Assembly: GCA_965222525.1 (NCBI GenBank)
Contig: OZ244955.1
Location: 434,001 to 498,000 of the forward strand
DNA length: 64,000 nt
DNA from: CBDCUF01 sp965222525
Lineage (GTDB): Bacteria; Pseudomonadota; Alphaproteobacteria; Rickettsiales; UBA8987
Direction of reading: 5' to 3'
A program made the translations under genes and the position numbers. The notes beneath the pieces are model-generated. The model ran no database searches. It was not told where the DNA came from and worked only from the letters and a program-made list of their open reading frames with translations. Positions 8,942-17,167 of the stretch are shown piece after piece. Position 1 is the first letter of the stretch. The number at the start of each line of letters is the position of its first letter.

Positions 8942-9268
8942 CTACCATTGCCCTACTAGTTTCCTTTTTTGTTCAGCGGAAGGACCTGATACAACTACAA
9001 CACCAGATTCAATAGGGGCAGAAATATTGGCTTCTACTAGAATTGTCTTGTTTAATACTACCATTAGCCTTTTCCCGACATTATCAGATGTAACCTTGAG
9101 CAGTTCATCTCTAGCTGATGTAGATAGCATTAAGGAAACATTTTTATCCTCGAATGTAACCACCTCAATATCCTTTTCGGCCAAAGTTAAAACAATAACA
9201 TCTTCATAAACTTTTGCCAAACTGACAACAGGTAAAAGTAGCAAGGAAATTAATAGAATTTTACGCAT
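8942..9268 (-). CDS. Small exported protein resembling the SecD P1-head domain
   Basis: Start placed at the ATG giving MRKILLISLLLLPVVSLA, a clear signal peptide; the mature part is about 90 residues. Residues from LSTSARDELLKVTSDNVGKR to VVVVSG follow the pattern of the periplasmic P1-head subdomain of SecD (repeated lT..n.GkrlavvLn and i.apI..G...i.G). Here it stands alone, without membrane helices. Function unknown; a periplasmic protein is likely. The nearest neighbour is the SPFH gene, 39 bp upstream on the same strand, so co-transcription with the stomatin/NfeD pair is possible. Confidence 0.65.
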   Translation of the reverse strand: MRKILLISLLLLPVVSLAKVYEDVIVLTLAEKDIEVVTFEDKNVSLMLSTSARDELLKVTSDNVGKRLMVVLNKTILVEANISAPIESGVVVVSGPSAEQKRKLVGQW

Positions 9269-9307
9269 ATATCCCCCATACAAGAATAACAAAACAGTCT
9301 AACAACT

Positions 9308-10243
9308 TTAACCAGCACTATTACTCCGCTTTATATTGTCGAAGATGCCGAGTGCCTGGGCGACCATCGAACCGGCATTTCCTGCATCAGACGGCAGCAG
9401 GATAGTATTACCCTCCTTGGCCAGCTGGCTGAATGCAGTGACATATTGCTCGGCAATGCGTAGCGACACCGCCTTGTCACCACCGGATTTTTCTATGGAT
9501 GCTGCTACTTTCTCAATACCCTCGGCGGTAGCCTGCGCCACACGTAATATAGCCTCGGCCTCACCTTTCGCACGGTTGACCTGGTCGGTAAGTGCTGCCT
9601 CCGAGGAAAGCACAACCTCCTGTTTATGGCCTTCTGCAACATTTATCTGGGACTGGCGCTGCCCTTCAGACTCAAGAATTACCGCACGTTTCTCACGTTC
9701 GGCGGTAACCTGCTGCTCCATTGCAGACAGGACGCTAGCCGGGGGAGTAATATCCTTGATTTCATAACGCATACACTGGATTCCCCAGGTTTCTGCCGCT
9801 TCATTTATCGCCACGACAATATTGGCATTGAGCATTTCCCTTTCCTCGAAAGTATTATCCAGAGTCATAGTGCCAATTTCAGAACGCATGGTAGTCTGCG
9901 CCAGTTGGGTCACCGCAAAATACGGGTCGCTGACACCATATGATGCCTCTTTCGGGTCGATAATCCGCACATAAATCACCCCGTCGAGGTTAAGGGTTAC
10001 GTTATCCTTGGTAATGGCGGTTTGCGAGCGTACATCAATTGCATCCTCCTTGAGCGAATGCTTGTATGCAACCTTGTCGAAAAACGGGATGATGATATTC
10101 AGTCCCGGCTGCAATACTGCACGGAACTTGCCGAAACGCTCCTGAATCCAGGCCTGCTGCTGTGGCACTATCCTTATCCCCTGCCATAATGTTACAAGAA
10201 TTATCGCTCCAACTATCAATAATGTTACTGTCATTCCGTCCAT
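9308..10243 (-). CDS. qmcA: SPFH/stomatin-like protein (QmcA type)
   Basis: A 311-residue protein anchored by an N-terminal membrane helix (about residues 3-20) with an SPFH/prohibitin domain (VPQQQAWIQERFGKF to about residue 180), then an Ala/Glu-rich oligomerisation helix (EREKRAVILESEGQRQ, AKGEAEAILRVAQATAEG) and a short tail. Such proteins form microdomain-associated oligomers and often protect or organise membrane proteases. The NfeD gene lies 11 bp upstream on the same strand, the usual stomatin/NfeD operon pair. Confidence 0.93.
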   Translation of the reverse strand: MDGMTVTLLIVGAIILVTLWQGIRIVPQQQAWIQERFGKFRAVLQPGLNIIIPFFDKVAYKHSLKEDAIDVRSQTAITKDNVTLNLDGVIYVRIIDPKEASYGVSDPYFAVTQLAQTTMRSEIGTMTLDNTFEEREMLNANIVVAINEAAETWGIQCMRYEIKDITPPASVLSAMEQQVTAEREKRAVILESEGQRQSQINVAEGHKQEVVLSSEAALTDQVNRAKGEAEAILRVAQATAEGIEKVAASIEKSGGDKAVSLRIAEQYVTAFSQLAKEGNTILLPSDAGNAGSMVAQALGIFDNIKRSNSAG

Positions 10244-10254
10244 AATTTCCTCCC

Positions 10255-10764
10255 TTATTTTGTATATAGATCTATTGCTGAGGCAGGTACCGGTGAAACA
10301 ATAAGCACCGAACCCTTCAAATCATGTACCCACACTTCCTCACCGGCTTTCAGCACATTATCCGGCACCCTGTCCGAAAGGCGGGCACGCATAACCGTTC
10401 CCGACCATTTAACCTTGCCGGTACGCCCTTTTTTCAGCCCCTTCTCCCCGATAACCGCCCGACTACCTATGATATTATCATATTTACTGCTACTCATCCT
10501 GAAACCGCGCTTCATCGGATACCACAGGACAATTGTCCAGCCTGCTGTAAATACCAGGAAATGTACCAGTTCATTAAGAATGTCGCCACCCTGCAGGGTG
10601 CCGTATGAAATAAGCCCGCCATAGGTAAGTGCACCAAGCGCTACAAAGAACATCCACATGGTGCCGGTGAAAACCTCTACCACAAGCATACAAAGGCCGA
10701 ACAGCACCCATTTCAATTCGGGATGTTCAATAAACTTGTTTTGTATTTCAAAGAAATCGGGCAT
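10255..10764 (-). CDS. NfeD-like membrane protein (short type)
   Basis: A 169-residue protein with hydrophobic segments at about 17-35, 39-54 and 67-85, followed by a soluble OB-fold-like domain (IIGSRAVIGEKGLKKGRTGKVKWSGTVMRARL, then EEVWVHDLKGSVLIVSP). This is the short NfeD1b form lacking the ClpP-like protease domain. It is the first gene of the pair with the SPFH protein. A heptamer array abuts its start codon and no ribosome-binding site is visible between them. Confidence 0.88.
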   Translation of the reverse strand: MPDFFEIQNKFIEHPELKWVLFGLCMLVVEVFTGTMWMFFVALGALTYGGLISYGTLQGGDILNELVHFLVFTAGWTIVLWYPMKRGFRMSSSKYDNIIGSRAVIGEKGLKKGRTGKVKWSGTVMRARLSDRVPDNVLKAGEEVWVHDLKGSVLIVSPVPASAIDLYTK

Positions 10765-10767
10765 TTC

Positions 10768-10802
10768 AGTGGCTCGTGATTAGTGGCTGGTGGCTAGTTA
10801 GG
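10768..10802. repeat. 7-bp tandem array upstream of the NfeD gene
   Basis: Units agtggct, cgtgatt, agtggct, ggtggct, agttagg. It lies between the NfeD start (reverse strand) and the 3' end of the cytochrome c gene. It is the same word family, on the other strand, as the array at 2674. Confidence 0.6.
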
Positions 10803-10818
10803 AAGCTTTCGAGAAATA

Positions 10819-11622
10819 CTACTCAAAAACCGGGCTCATGTCAAATTCTGTCGGATTTTCTTCTGTATTTCCGGCATCATTTCCGGCGGCAGGCTGTAAG
10901 GTTTCTTCCAGTATCTCGTCTGTTTCCCCGACAATATCCCTGATTTCTTCCGTGGCATCTTCGACAAGTTCCTCTGCTTCTTCAGCAACATCCTCTATTT
11001 CCTCAACAACCGCTTTTGCAGATTCATCCAGGGCTTCCGCTTCCTGATTCTCTTCTGTCGGAACTTCTACCTCCGGAACCTTAACCTCCGGCAAAGGAGG
11101 CTGGTTATCTCCCTGCTGCCGCATATAGAGCAACAAATCGGCTATATCCTCCGGTTTTTTAATACCGGCAAAGGACATTTTCGTACCCTTTACATATTTC
11201 TTCGGTTTTCGCAGGAATTCAAACAGGTTACCGTAATCCCATCCACCATTTAATGCATAGAACGCCTTGGAATATTTAAAGTCATCACTACTGGCAAATT
11301 TATCCCCGATTATGTTATACAGATTGGGGCCGGTCTTATGCGCCCCGCCCTTTTCAAATGTATGGCATGACAGGCATTTCTTTGCCACTTTCTTGCCATT
11401 CTCCGCATCCGCTGCTGCCAGTAACGTTGCTATATCAATAACTTCTTCAGCTACCCCACCGGCGTCACCACCGGTATCTTCCGCCACCTCTATACTATAC
11501 CCGCGCTTTTCCGGGTCAATTTCCGGCTTATAGAGAACATTTGCAACAGTACCCACCGCCATGGCTATGAGTCCGCCAATCAACACACCAGCTGCAACCT
11601 TGTTTAATTCCAGGTCGGACAT
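10819..11622 (-). CDS. cycM: Membrane-anchored cytochrome c with long acidic tail
   Basis: The start is placed at the ATG at 11622, which has aaggag upstream, giving 267 residues. An uncleaved N-terminal anchor (about residues 8-30) is followed by a class I cytochrome c domain: heme-binding CLSCH at 83-87, PNLYNIIG, and the axial Met in KGTKMSFAG (about 149). This matches CycM/c552-type electron carriers that link the bc1 complex to terminal oxidase in alphaproteobacteria. After the domain comes about 95 residues rich in Glu, Asp, Pro and Val, starting PPLPEVKVPEVEVP. That tail is unusual and probably disordered, facing the periplasm. Confidence 0.88.
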   Translation of the reverse strand: MSDLELNKVAAGVLIGGLIAMAVGTVANVLYKPEIDPEKRGYSIEVAEDTGGDAGGVAEEVIDIATLLAAADAENGKKVAKKCLSCHTFEKGGAHKTGPNLYNIIGDKFASSDDFKYSKAFYALNGGWDYGNLFEFLRKPKKYVKGTKMSFAGIKKPEDIADLLLYMRQQGDNQPPLPEVKVPEVEVPTEENQEAEALDESAKAVVEEIEDVAEEAEELVEDATEEIRDIVGETDEILEETLQPAAGNDAGNTEENPTEFDMSPVFE

Positions 11623-11647
11623 AATAACTCCTTTGAATAATCCCTTT

Positions 11648-11791
11648 GAGGGTTTCTTAAAATTCGCTAGCATATGGCGAAAATAGCTATTTTCGAGAAC
11701 CGCACTGCATCGTACTTTTGGGTACGTAAAGCACGGAAGCGTAGAAAATCATTATTTGCAGACTATGATAGTAGAATTTTAAGAAACCCTC
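11648..11791. repeat. 144-bp inverted-repeat element, copy 1
   Basis: Perfect 18-bp ends GAGGGTTTCTTAAAATTC / GAATTTTAAGAAACCCTC bracket a core containing CGTACTTTTGGGTACGT and GCACGGAAGCGTAGAAAA. A second copy of exactly the same length lies at 59077-59220 in the opposite orientation. It starts only 25 bp before the cytochrome c ATG, so it must affect that gene's leader. It occupies about half of the 301 bp gap to aroE; I see nothing else in the rest of that gap. Confidence 0.75.
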
Positions 11792-11923
11792 TTTGATAAA
11801 CTTCCTGCCTGCCTTATAAGATGTGCTATAAAGATAATCAACTAATTTTCAACGGAAGTTTCATTTGGTGGGGATATTTTATAACCGAGTTGTTTAAAAA
11901 GAACGGTTATACTTGGTATTAGC

Positions 11924-12820
11924 ATGTTGTTAGATTCTGAAAGAATAAAGGCAGGGGTTATAGGTCATCCGGTTGCACATTCACTGTCGCCGGTGATACA
12001 TAATTACTGGCTGGAGAAATACGGTATTAACGGGGAATATAAGGCTTATGATATTGCACCGGAGAATCTGGAGAAATTCCTGCGGGAGGATGTGTTCGAG
12101 CTGGGGCTGGCCGGGTTTAACGTCACCCTGCCGCATAAGGTAGCAGTTACGGAATTCGGACTAAAGATCGAAGGAGGTGCGATTGTAAAAGATGATTTTA
12201 TCGGTGCAGTTAATACGGCTGTTATCAAGAATGGAAAAATAACCAGACTATTTAATACAGACTGGCATGGCTTTCAGCGTAATATAGTGGATAATTTTCC
12301 TTATGGCCACTTTCATAATTATAAGGTAGTAATTCTTGGTGCTGGTGGAGCGGCAAGAGCCGCACTTTACTGTTTTGTGAATAATCTTTTGGTAGCCAAA
12401 GAAGTTGTCATTGTTAACAGAACTAGAGAAAGAGCTGAAGAATTAAAGAAACATGCAGATAATTTTAAGGGTGTAAGGTGGGAAACCACAATCAAAACTG
12501 CCGAATGGGAAAATCGTAATGAAATACTACAAAATACGGACATACTAATAAACACAACCTCCCTTGGAATGGATGGACAGCCTTCACTGGAAATCGACCT
12601 CTCACTATTACCCGAAACTGCACTGGTTACAGATATAGTATATAACCCGCTGGAAACCGCTTTATTAAAGCAGGCGAGGGAACGGGGCAATCCTGTTGTC
12701 GACGGGCTTGGTATGCTTCTCCATCAGGCAGTACTTGGCTTTAAAGCCTGGTTTGGCGTGCAACCAAAGGTTACAGAAGAATTGCGGCAACATGTTTTGC
12801 ATGCGATGGAGAACTCCTAA
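11924..12820 (+). CDS. aroE: Shikimate dehydrogenase
   Basis: NADPH-dependent reduction of 3-dehydroshikimate to shikimate in the chorismate pathway. The 298 residues fit the family. The substrate site motifs are HSLSPVIHNYW (about 20-30) and NVTLPHK (catalytic Lys), NTDWHGF follows, the NADP-binding loop is LGAGGAARAALY, and NRTRERA is the usual NADP-phosphate clamp. The C-terminus has VDGLGMLLHQA. The gene is convergent with lpxR; the two reading frames overlap by 4 bp at their 3' ends. Slightly AT-richer than its neighbours. Confidence 0.94.
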   Translation: MLLDSERIKAGVIGHPVAHSLSPVIHNYWLEKYGINGEYKAYDIAPENLEKFLREDVFELGLAGFNVTLPHKVAVTEFGLKIEGGAIVKDDFIGAVNTAVIKNGKITRLFNTDWHGFQRNIVDNFPYGHFHNYKVVILGAGGAARAALYCFVNNLLVAKEVVIVNRTRERAEELKKHADNFKGVRWETTIKTAEWENRNEILQNTDILINTTSLGMDGQPSLEIDLSLLPETALVTDIVYNPLETALLKQARERGNPVVDGLGMLLHQAVLGFKAWFGVQPKVTEELRQHVLHAMENS

Positions 12821-13830
12821 AACCTGACTGACAAGGTTAATGTACCGAATTTATCGCCCTTATCCTGGGTTTTGTACTCCTTGGTGCGGTAGACATTGGT
12901 ATAGGCCAGCCGCAGATGCTTGTAACTTACCGCAGCACCCCACTGGAAATCACCGATAAACGGTTTTTTATCAACACTATGGCTGTTGGCGACCGTATTG
13001 CCGTCAAGGAATATATTACGGGCAACTGCCCTGCCCTCTGCGCCGGCAAATAAATACCAGGCAACATGTTTGGTGGGTATAAAGAAATCTGAACCGGATA
13101 TATTGGGGCGCACTCGTGGCGGGCCATAATCGGAAGGCAGATCGTAACCGAAACGTGCAGTCACACCCGTTACCGCATAAATAGAGACATTACCCAGCGC
13201 TGCCCCGGCATGCGGGGTGAAATCAACTCCCCAGCCGCTATCCTTTATTTCATACAAATTACGCCATTTATGTTCATAGGTGAGGATAATTCCCGGCTCG
13301 TTCCTAAGCTGGTTATCCCATCCTTCCGGCCTCGGGCTATCGGTAATATGGCGGTGGACAAAAGTCTGTGTCTGCTCGGCCAGTGAATATGAACCGACCA
13401 CACCAAGGGTCAATTCAAGGAAATCCAGATGTTTGCCATTATCGGAAGTAATCCCGACACTGCCATATAGCCAGCCTGCATATGGACGGTCCTGCGGTAC
13501 CAGGCTGCGTACGGTAATATCATCCGGCGTAAACATACTCTGGCCTATAGTATAGCTGAGCCTTCTTTTACCATCCCTGGGGAAAAACGGGATATTCTCC
13601 GATATCGGTGCTATGAATATATCCGTCAGTGGTGCAAGGAAATGCGGTATATCCTCTTCGGCTGTTATATAGGACAAACGCACACCATTGGTATAACCGC
13701 GGTCGGTATTGCGGAATACATCATTTTCAAACGTAAAGCCGAACCCGCCCGGCGCATATTTCTCCCCCGCCATCGCATGAAAGGACAACAGGCACAGCAT
13801 AACAGGTAATAATATTCTTCTACAATACAT
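12817..13830 (-). CDS. lpxR: Lipid A 3'-O-deacylase LpxR family (DUF2219)
   Basis: A 337-residue outer-membrane beta-barrel protein. The signal peptide MYCRRILLPVMLCLLSFHAMA is followed by GFTFENDVFRNTDRGYTNGVRLSY, the characteristic DUF2219 start, where Asn and Asp belong to the proposed active site. DRPYAGWLYGS and the C-terminal aromatic RF end fit an outer-membrane barrel. LpxR removes the 3'-acyloxyacyl chain of lipid A in Salmonella and Helicobacter; the activity here is by family only. Confidence 0.88.
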   Translation of the reverse strand: MYCRRILLPVMLCLLSFHAMAGEKYAPGGFGFTFENDVFRNTDRGYTNGVRLSYITAEEDIPHFLAPLTDIFIAPISENIPFFPRDGKRRLSYTIGQSMFTPDDITVRSLVPQDRPYAGWLYGSVGITSDNGKHLDFLELTLGVVGSYSLAEQTQTFVHRHITDSPRPEGWDNQLRNEPGIILTYEHKWRNLYEIKDSGWGVDFTPHAGAALGNVSIYAVTGVTARFGYDLPSDYGPPRVRPNISGSDFFIPTKHVAWYLFAGAEGRAVARNIFLDGNTVANSHSVDKKPFIGDFQWGAAVSYKHLRLAYTNVYRTKEYKTQDKGDKFGTLTLSVRF

Positions 13831-13989
13831 AACCGCCTATATGTCCTATAAATCCGGTCTTTGTCAAAATTTTATTGTTATTAGGCCATATTGACATTTA
13901 CTACCCTAACTATTGACGGTATATGTAAAAAAATGGTACAATAGTGGGAATTGGGGCAATCTGATATATTTATAACAATATTATGATAA

Positions 13990-15789
13990 ATGCTGAAAAT
14001 CTGGGATTTCATATATAAACAGGCGCTTTTAGCCGGAATGTTTCTTTTTTTACTGAGTTTATCCGGTAGTGGTCCCACTTACGCTGCAAGCAGCCGTCTT
14101 TCAACCGCAAATTCAATCGCAGGACATTATCTTGCCGCCCGCTTCGCCCAGTCACAGGGCGAGATGGAAATTGCCGCTGATCATTATAAAAGGGCACTGG
14201 CGCAGGAGCCGATGAATCAGGAGCTTCTGCAGAAAACCTATGAGTTTATGCTGCTTTCCGGCGATGTAAGGAAGGCCGCGCAGCTTGCCAAACGCTATTC
14301 CGGTGCTGATGATGAGGGTAAATCCTATACGATGGTGCATCTCCTGGAGGTGGTAACTGTTGCCAGAAAGGGTGATTTTGCCACTGCGGATGAAATCCTC
14401 ACCGCAATATATAATGACAGGGAAAATGCCGATGACGGTATAATTGCCGAGATTACCGCCCCTATATTACTGGGCTGGGCCAAGGCCGGTCAGGACAAAT
14501 ATCCCGAGGCGATCCGGTGGGTTAACAAGCCGGTTGAGGAAAACGAGATTTTCAAACAGATATTGCCGTTTATTCCATATCAGGAAGCGGCAATAAATAA
14601 TATGGCCGGTAACCGTGAGCCGGCCGAGGCTGAATTTGCCAGAATTGCCGACGGGCCTGCGTCGCTGCGTGCGGCCAGGGCTGCGGCCGTATTTTACAAG
14701 GGCATAGGACAGGAGGACAAGGCGCTTGAGATTTTACAGAAATATGCCGCTTCCCATCTTGATATTGACCTCACCGATAAAAAATATGCCGGCATGATGA
14801 AAAAACTGCTGCCTGGCAAGGATGATAAAAACCGGCGCAATCATATACGACTTGGCATGGCTGAAACATTACTGGAGAATGGCGGGCTGTTATATAGCCG
14901 CAACGCTATGGACAGTGCGGCGATGTATTTCCGTATGGCGCTGTTTTTATCGCCGGAAATGGACGAGGCGAAGATATTACTGGCCAATGTGATGGAGGAG
15001 CAGGGGCGGTTTGGTGATGCGATAGAGATGTTCGGGCAGATTCCCCGTGATTCGCTGTTCCACCGCAAGGCACAAATTGCAACGGCGCTTAATTACAACA
15101 AGGATGGTGATAATGACAAGGCACGCCGGATGCTGCGTGACATAGCGGATAGTAACAAGTCCAGCGCTGACTCCCTGCTTAATCTGGGGGATATACTGGT
15201 TGCCGGTGACAAGTTTGAAGAGGCGGCGGAAGTTTACGGAGAGGCTATGGAACGTATCGGTGATCCTGAGGAGGGTAACTGGCCGGTATTTTATGCAAGG
15301 GGTATATGCTATGAGCGGCTGGGGCAGTGGGAAAAAGCCGAGACCGATTTTAACAGGGCGCTGGAATTATCCCCCAAGCAGCCGGATGTACTGAATTACC
15401 TCGGTTATAGCTGGCTGATGTTTGACCGTAACCTTGACAAGGCGCTTGAGATACTGGAAGTTGCGGTGAGTGCACGGCCTGATGATGCGCATATTATCGA
15501 CAGCTATGGCTGGGCGCTGTTCAAGCTGGGGCGTTTTGAAGAGGCTACCGACTATCTGGAGAAGGCCAACCTTATAATGCCGCATGACCCGACTACTAAT
15601 GACCATCTCGGCGATATATACTGGCGTACCGGACGTTTCACCGAGGCGAAATATCAGTGGGAACGGGCACTTACCATGGAACCGAAACCGGAAGAAGTGA
15701 AGAAGATTAAAGCCAAGCTGAAAGATGGCCTTCCGGAACTGGATCCGGTAGCAATGGTCAGCGCTTCGGAAGAGGCCGAGGAATTGTAG
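13990..15789 (+). CDS. Exported TPR-repeat protein
   Basis: A 599-residue protein starting with a hydrophobic signal-like segment (about residues 10-32), then many tetratricopeptide repeats. An early group (SIAGHYLAARFAQSQGEMEIAADHYKRAL) and a clear C-terminal run (WPVFYARGICYERLGQWEKAETDFNRALELSP, then DVLNYLGYSWLM, IIDSYGWALFKLGRFEEATDYLEKA and DHLGDIYWRTGRFTEAKYQWERAL) are visible. The last two match the pattern of alphaproteobacterial periplasmic TPR proteins of unknown role. It probably serves as an envelope scaffold. A palindromic element and then ispE follow. Confidence 0.85.
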   Translation: MLKIWDFIYKQALLAGMFLFLLSLSGSGPTYAASSRLSTANSIAGHYLAARFAQSQGEMEIAADHYKRALAQEPMNQELLQKTYEFMLLSGDVRKAAQLAKRYSGADDEGKSYTMVHLLEVVTVARKGDFATADEILTAIYNDRENADDGIIAEITAPILLGWAKAGQDKYPEAIRWVNKPVEENEIFKQILPFIPYQEAAINNMAGNREPAEAEFARIADGPASLRAARAAAVFYKGIGQEDKALEILQKYAASHLDIDLTDKKYAGMMKKLLPGKDDKNRRNHIRLGMAETLLENGGLLYSRNAMDSAAMYFRMALFLSPEMDEAKILLANVMEEQGRFGDAIEMFGQIPRDSLFHRKAQIATALNYNKDGDNDKARRMLRDIADSNKSSADSLLNLGDILVAGDKFEEAAEVYGEAMERIGDPEEGNWPVFYARGICYERLGQWEKAETDFNRALELSPKQPDVLNYLGYSWLMFDRNLDKALEILEVAVSARPDDAHIIDSYGWALFKLGRFEEATDYLEKANLIMPHDPTTNDHLGDIYWRTGRFTEAKYQWERALTMEPKPEEVKKIKAKLKDGLPELDPVAMVSASEEAEEL

Positions 15790-15818
15790 CCTGGTTCAGA
15801 ATCATTTACATTTGTTAT

Positions 15819-15976
15819 GTCACCCCGGATAGTATGTTTTCTCCAAATCTTTGATTTGGTAAGAAAACACTATTCTCGGGGTTACAAGTAACCGCACGTG
15901 ACTGTGCAAATAACCCCGAGAACGCTATTTTCTGACTGAATCAATAGATTCAGAGAAAATATGCGTCCGGGGTGAC
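15819..15976. repeat. 158-bp compound palindrome between the TPR gene and ispE
   Basis: The ends GTCACCCCGGA / TCCGGGGTGAC are perfect 11-bp inverted repeats. Inside are AACCCCGAG/CTCGGGGTT arms and two smaller hairpins rich in AAATCTTTGATTT and GAATCAATAGATTC. The element ends 11 bp before the ispE start and would form a large RNA structure in an ispE leader. No second copy is seen in the window. Confidence 0.7.
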
Positions 15977-15987
15977 AGAGTATCTCC

Positions 15988-16851
15988 ATGAAAACCCTTG
16001 CTCCCGCAAAGATAAATTTATATCTGCACATAACCGGCAGGAGGGATGACGGCTATCACCTGCTGGACAGCCTGGTGGTATTTGCCGATATCGGCGATGA
16101 GATTGAAATTGAGGAAAGCGACAGGCTTAAATTATCAGTTACGGGGGAGTTTGCAGCGGGGCTTGCGGATGATGATAACCTGGTATTGAAAGCGGCACGA
16201 ATACTTGCGGAAAAAGCTGCTACACAGCCCGACATCCATATAAAGTTGAAGAAAAATATTCCGGTTGGTGCAGGGCTTGGCGGAGGTTCGGCAGATGCTG
16301 CTGCGGTGATAAAACTGCTCAATAATTTCTGGCAGCTTAATCTTTCCGATGCGGAGATGAATTCCATCGGCTTGGAACTTGGTGCGGATATACCGGTATG
16401 TTTATACGGCAGGTCGGCTTATATGTCAGGCATAGGTGAGATTATAGAGCCTGCGCAAATAACCCCGCTTTATCTGGTGCTGGTAAATCCCGATATCCAT
16501 ATTTCTACAAAAGAGATTTTTGAAATGGGGTTTGATTTTACGAAAAGCCCCAATAACTTTAGCAGTCATTCTGCTGTGAGCAAAGCGAGCGAGCAGAATC
16601 CGGAACAGTTTATAGAAAATTTATCTGCTACCAGAAACGACCTGACCCGGAACGCACTGAAACAGGCTCCACAAATCGGTGATATACTGGAAGAATTGCA
16701 GGGATATGAAGGCTGTCGGCTTGCCAGAATGTCAGGCAGCGGTTCCACCTGCTTCGGCCTGTTCACCTCCCGTAAATCAGCCGAATCCACCGCCTACCAG
16801 TTACAAACCCACCACCCCGACTGGTGGATAAAAGCTTTGCGGGTTACATAG
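15988..16851 (+). CDS. ispE: 4-diphosphocytidyl-2-C-methyl-D-erythritol kinase with in-frame insertion
   Basis: GHMP kinase of the MEP isoprenoid pathway. APAKINLYLHITGRRDDGYH is the family N-terminus, PVGAGLGGGSADAAAV (about residues 92-107) is the ATP-binding glycine loop, and the C-terminus has CRLARMSGSGSTCFGLF. The 287 residues are normal in length. A stretch SHSAVSKASEQNPEQ (about 193-207) is encoded by a palindromic element that shares its ends with the one in mnmA. Both flanks look intact, so the insert probably lies in a tolerant loop. No ribosome-binding site is visible close to the ATG because the 158-bp palindrome ends just upstream. Confidence 0.94.
   Translation: MKTLAPAKINLYLHITGRRDDGYHLLDSLVVFADIGDEIEIEESDRLKLSVTGEFAAGLADDDNLVLKAARILAEKAATQPDIHIKLKKNIPVGAGLGGGSADAAAVIKLLNNFWQLNLSDAEMNSIGLELGADIPVCLYGRSAYMSGIGEIIEPAQITPLYLVLVNPDIHISTKEIFEMGFDFTKSPNNFSSHSAVSKASEQNPEQFIENLSATRNDLTRNALKQAPQIGDILEELQGYEGCRLARMSGSGSTCFGLFTSRKSAESTAYQLQTHHPDWWIKALRVT
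16565..16603. repeat. Palindromic element inserted in frame in ispE
   Basis: GTCATTCTGCT (16565-16575) and AGCAGAATCCGG (16592-16603), with 8-bp arms ATTCTGCT/AGCAGAAT. The outer 11 and 12 bases are identical to those of the element in mnmA at 3931-3971, while the loops differ. It contributes about 13-15 residues without shifting the frame. Confidence 0.7.
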
Positions 16852-16860
16852 TCATTTAAG

Positions 16861-17130
16861 TTATTTTCCTTTAAAAACTTTCTTACCTTTTGTACGCATT
16901 TTCAGTCGGCTGGATTTAATGCTGTGTTTCATCTCCCCTACCCTGTCCTTCCATGATTGGTTAGTCTTGTTATCCTTATCCGGTTCTGAAACCCCGCCTT
17001 TCGATATATAAGCCTTCTCACGATTCTTGCGGTGGATCTCCTCTGCAGCCAGGATAATATCTAACCGTCGCAAACGCTCTCGCGTTTCCCTGTCCTGTTT
17101 CTGCTTCCGGGTTTCCTGTTCTTCCGCCAT
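16861..17130 (-). CDS. Small basic hypothetical protein
   Basis: An 89-residue, highly charged, lysine- and arginine-rich protein (RKQKQDRETRERLRRLD early; SSRLKMRTKGKKVFKGK at the end), predicted helical and without membrane segments. I do not recognise the family. A nucleic-acid or ribosome association would fit the charge, but that is a guess. It is convergent with ispE and 29 bp upstream of the secretion adaptor gene on its own strand. Confidence 0.55.
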   Translation of the reverse strand: MAEEQETRKQKQDRETRERLRRLDIILAAEEIHRKNREKAYISKGGVSEPDKDNKTNQSWKDRVGEMKHSIKSSRLKMRTKGKKVFKGK

Positions 17131-17167
17131 ATATTGATTCTATAGGCTAAAGTAATATTCCACAAGT

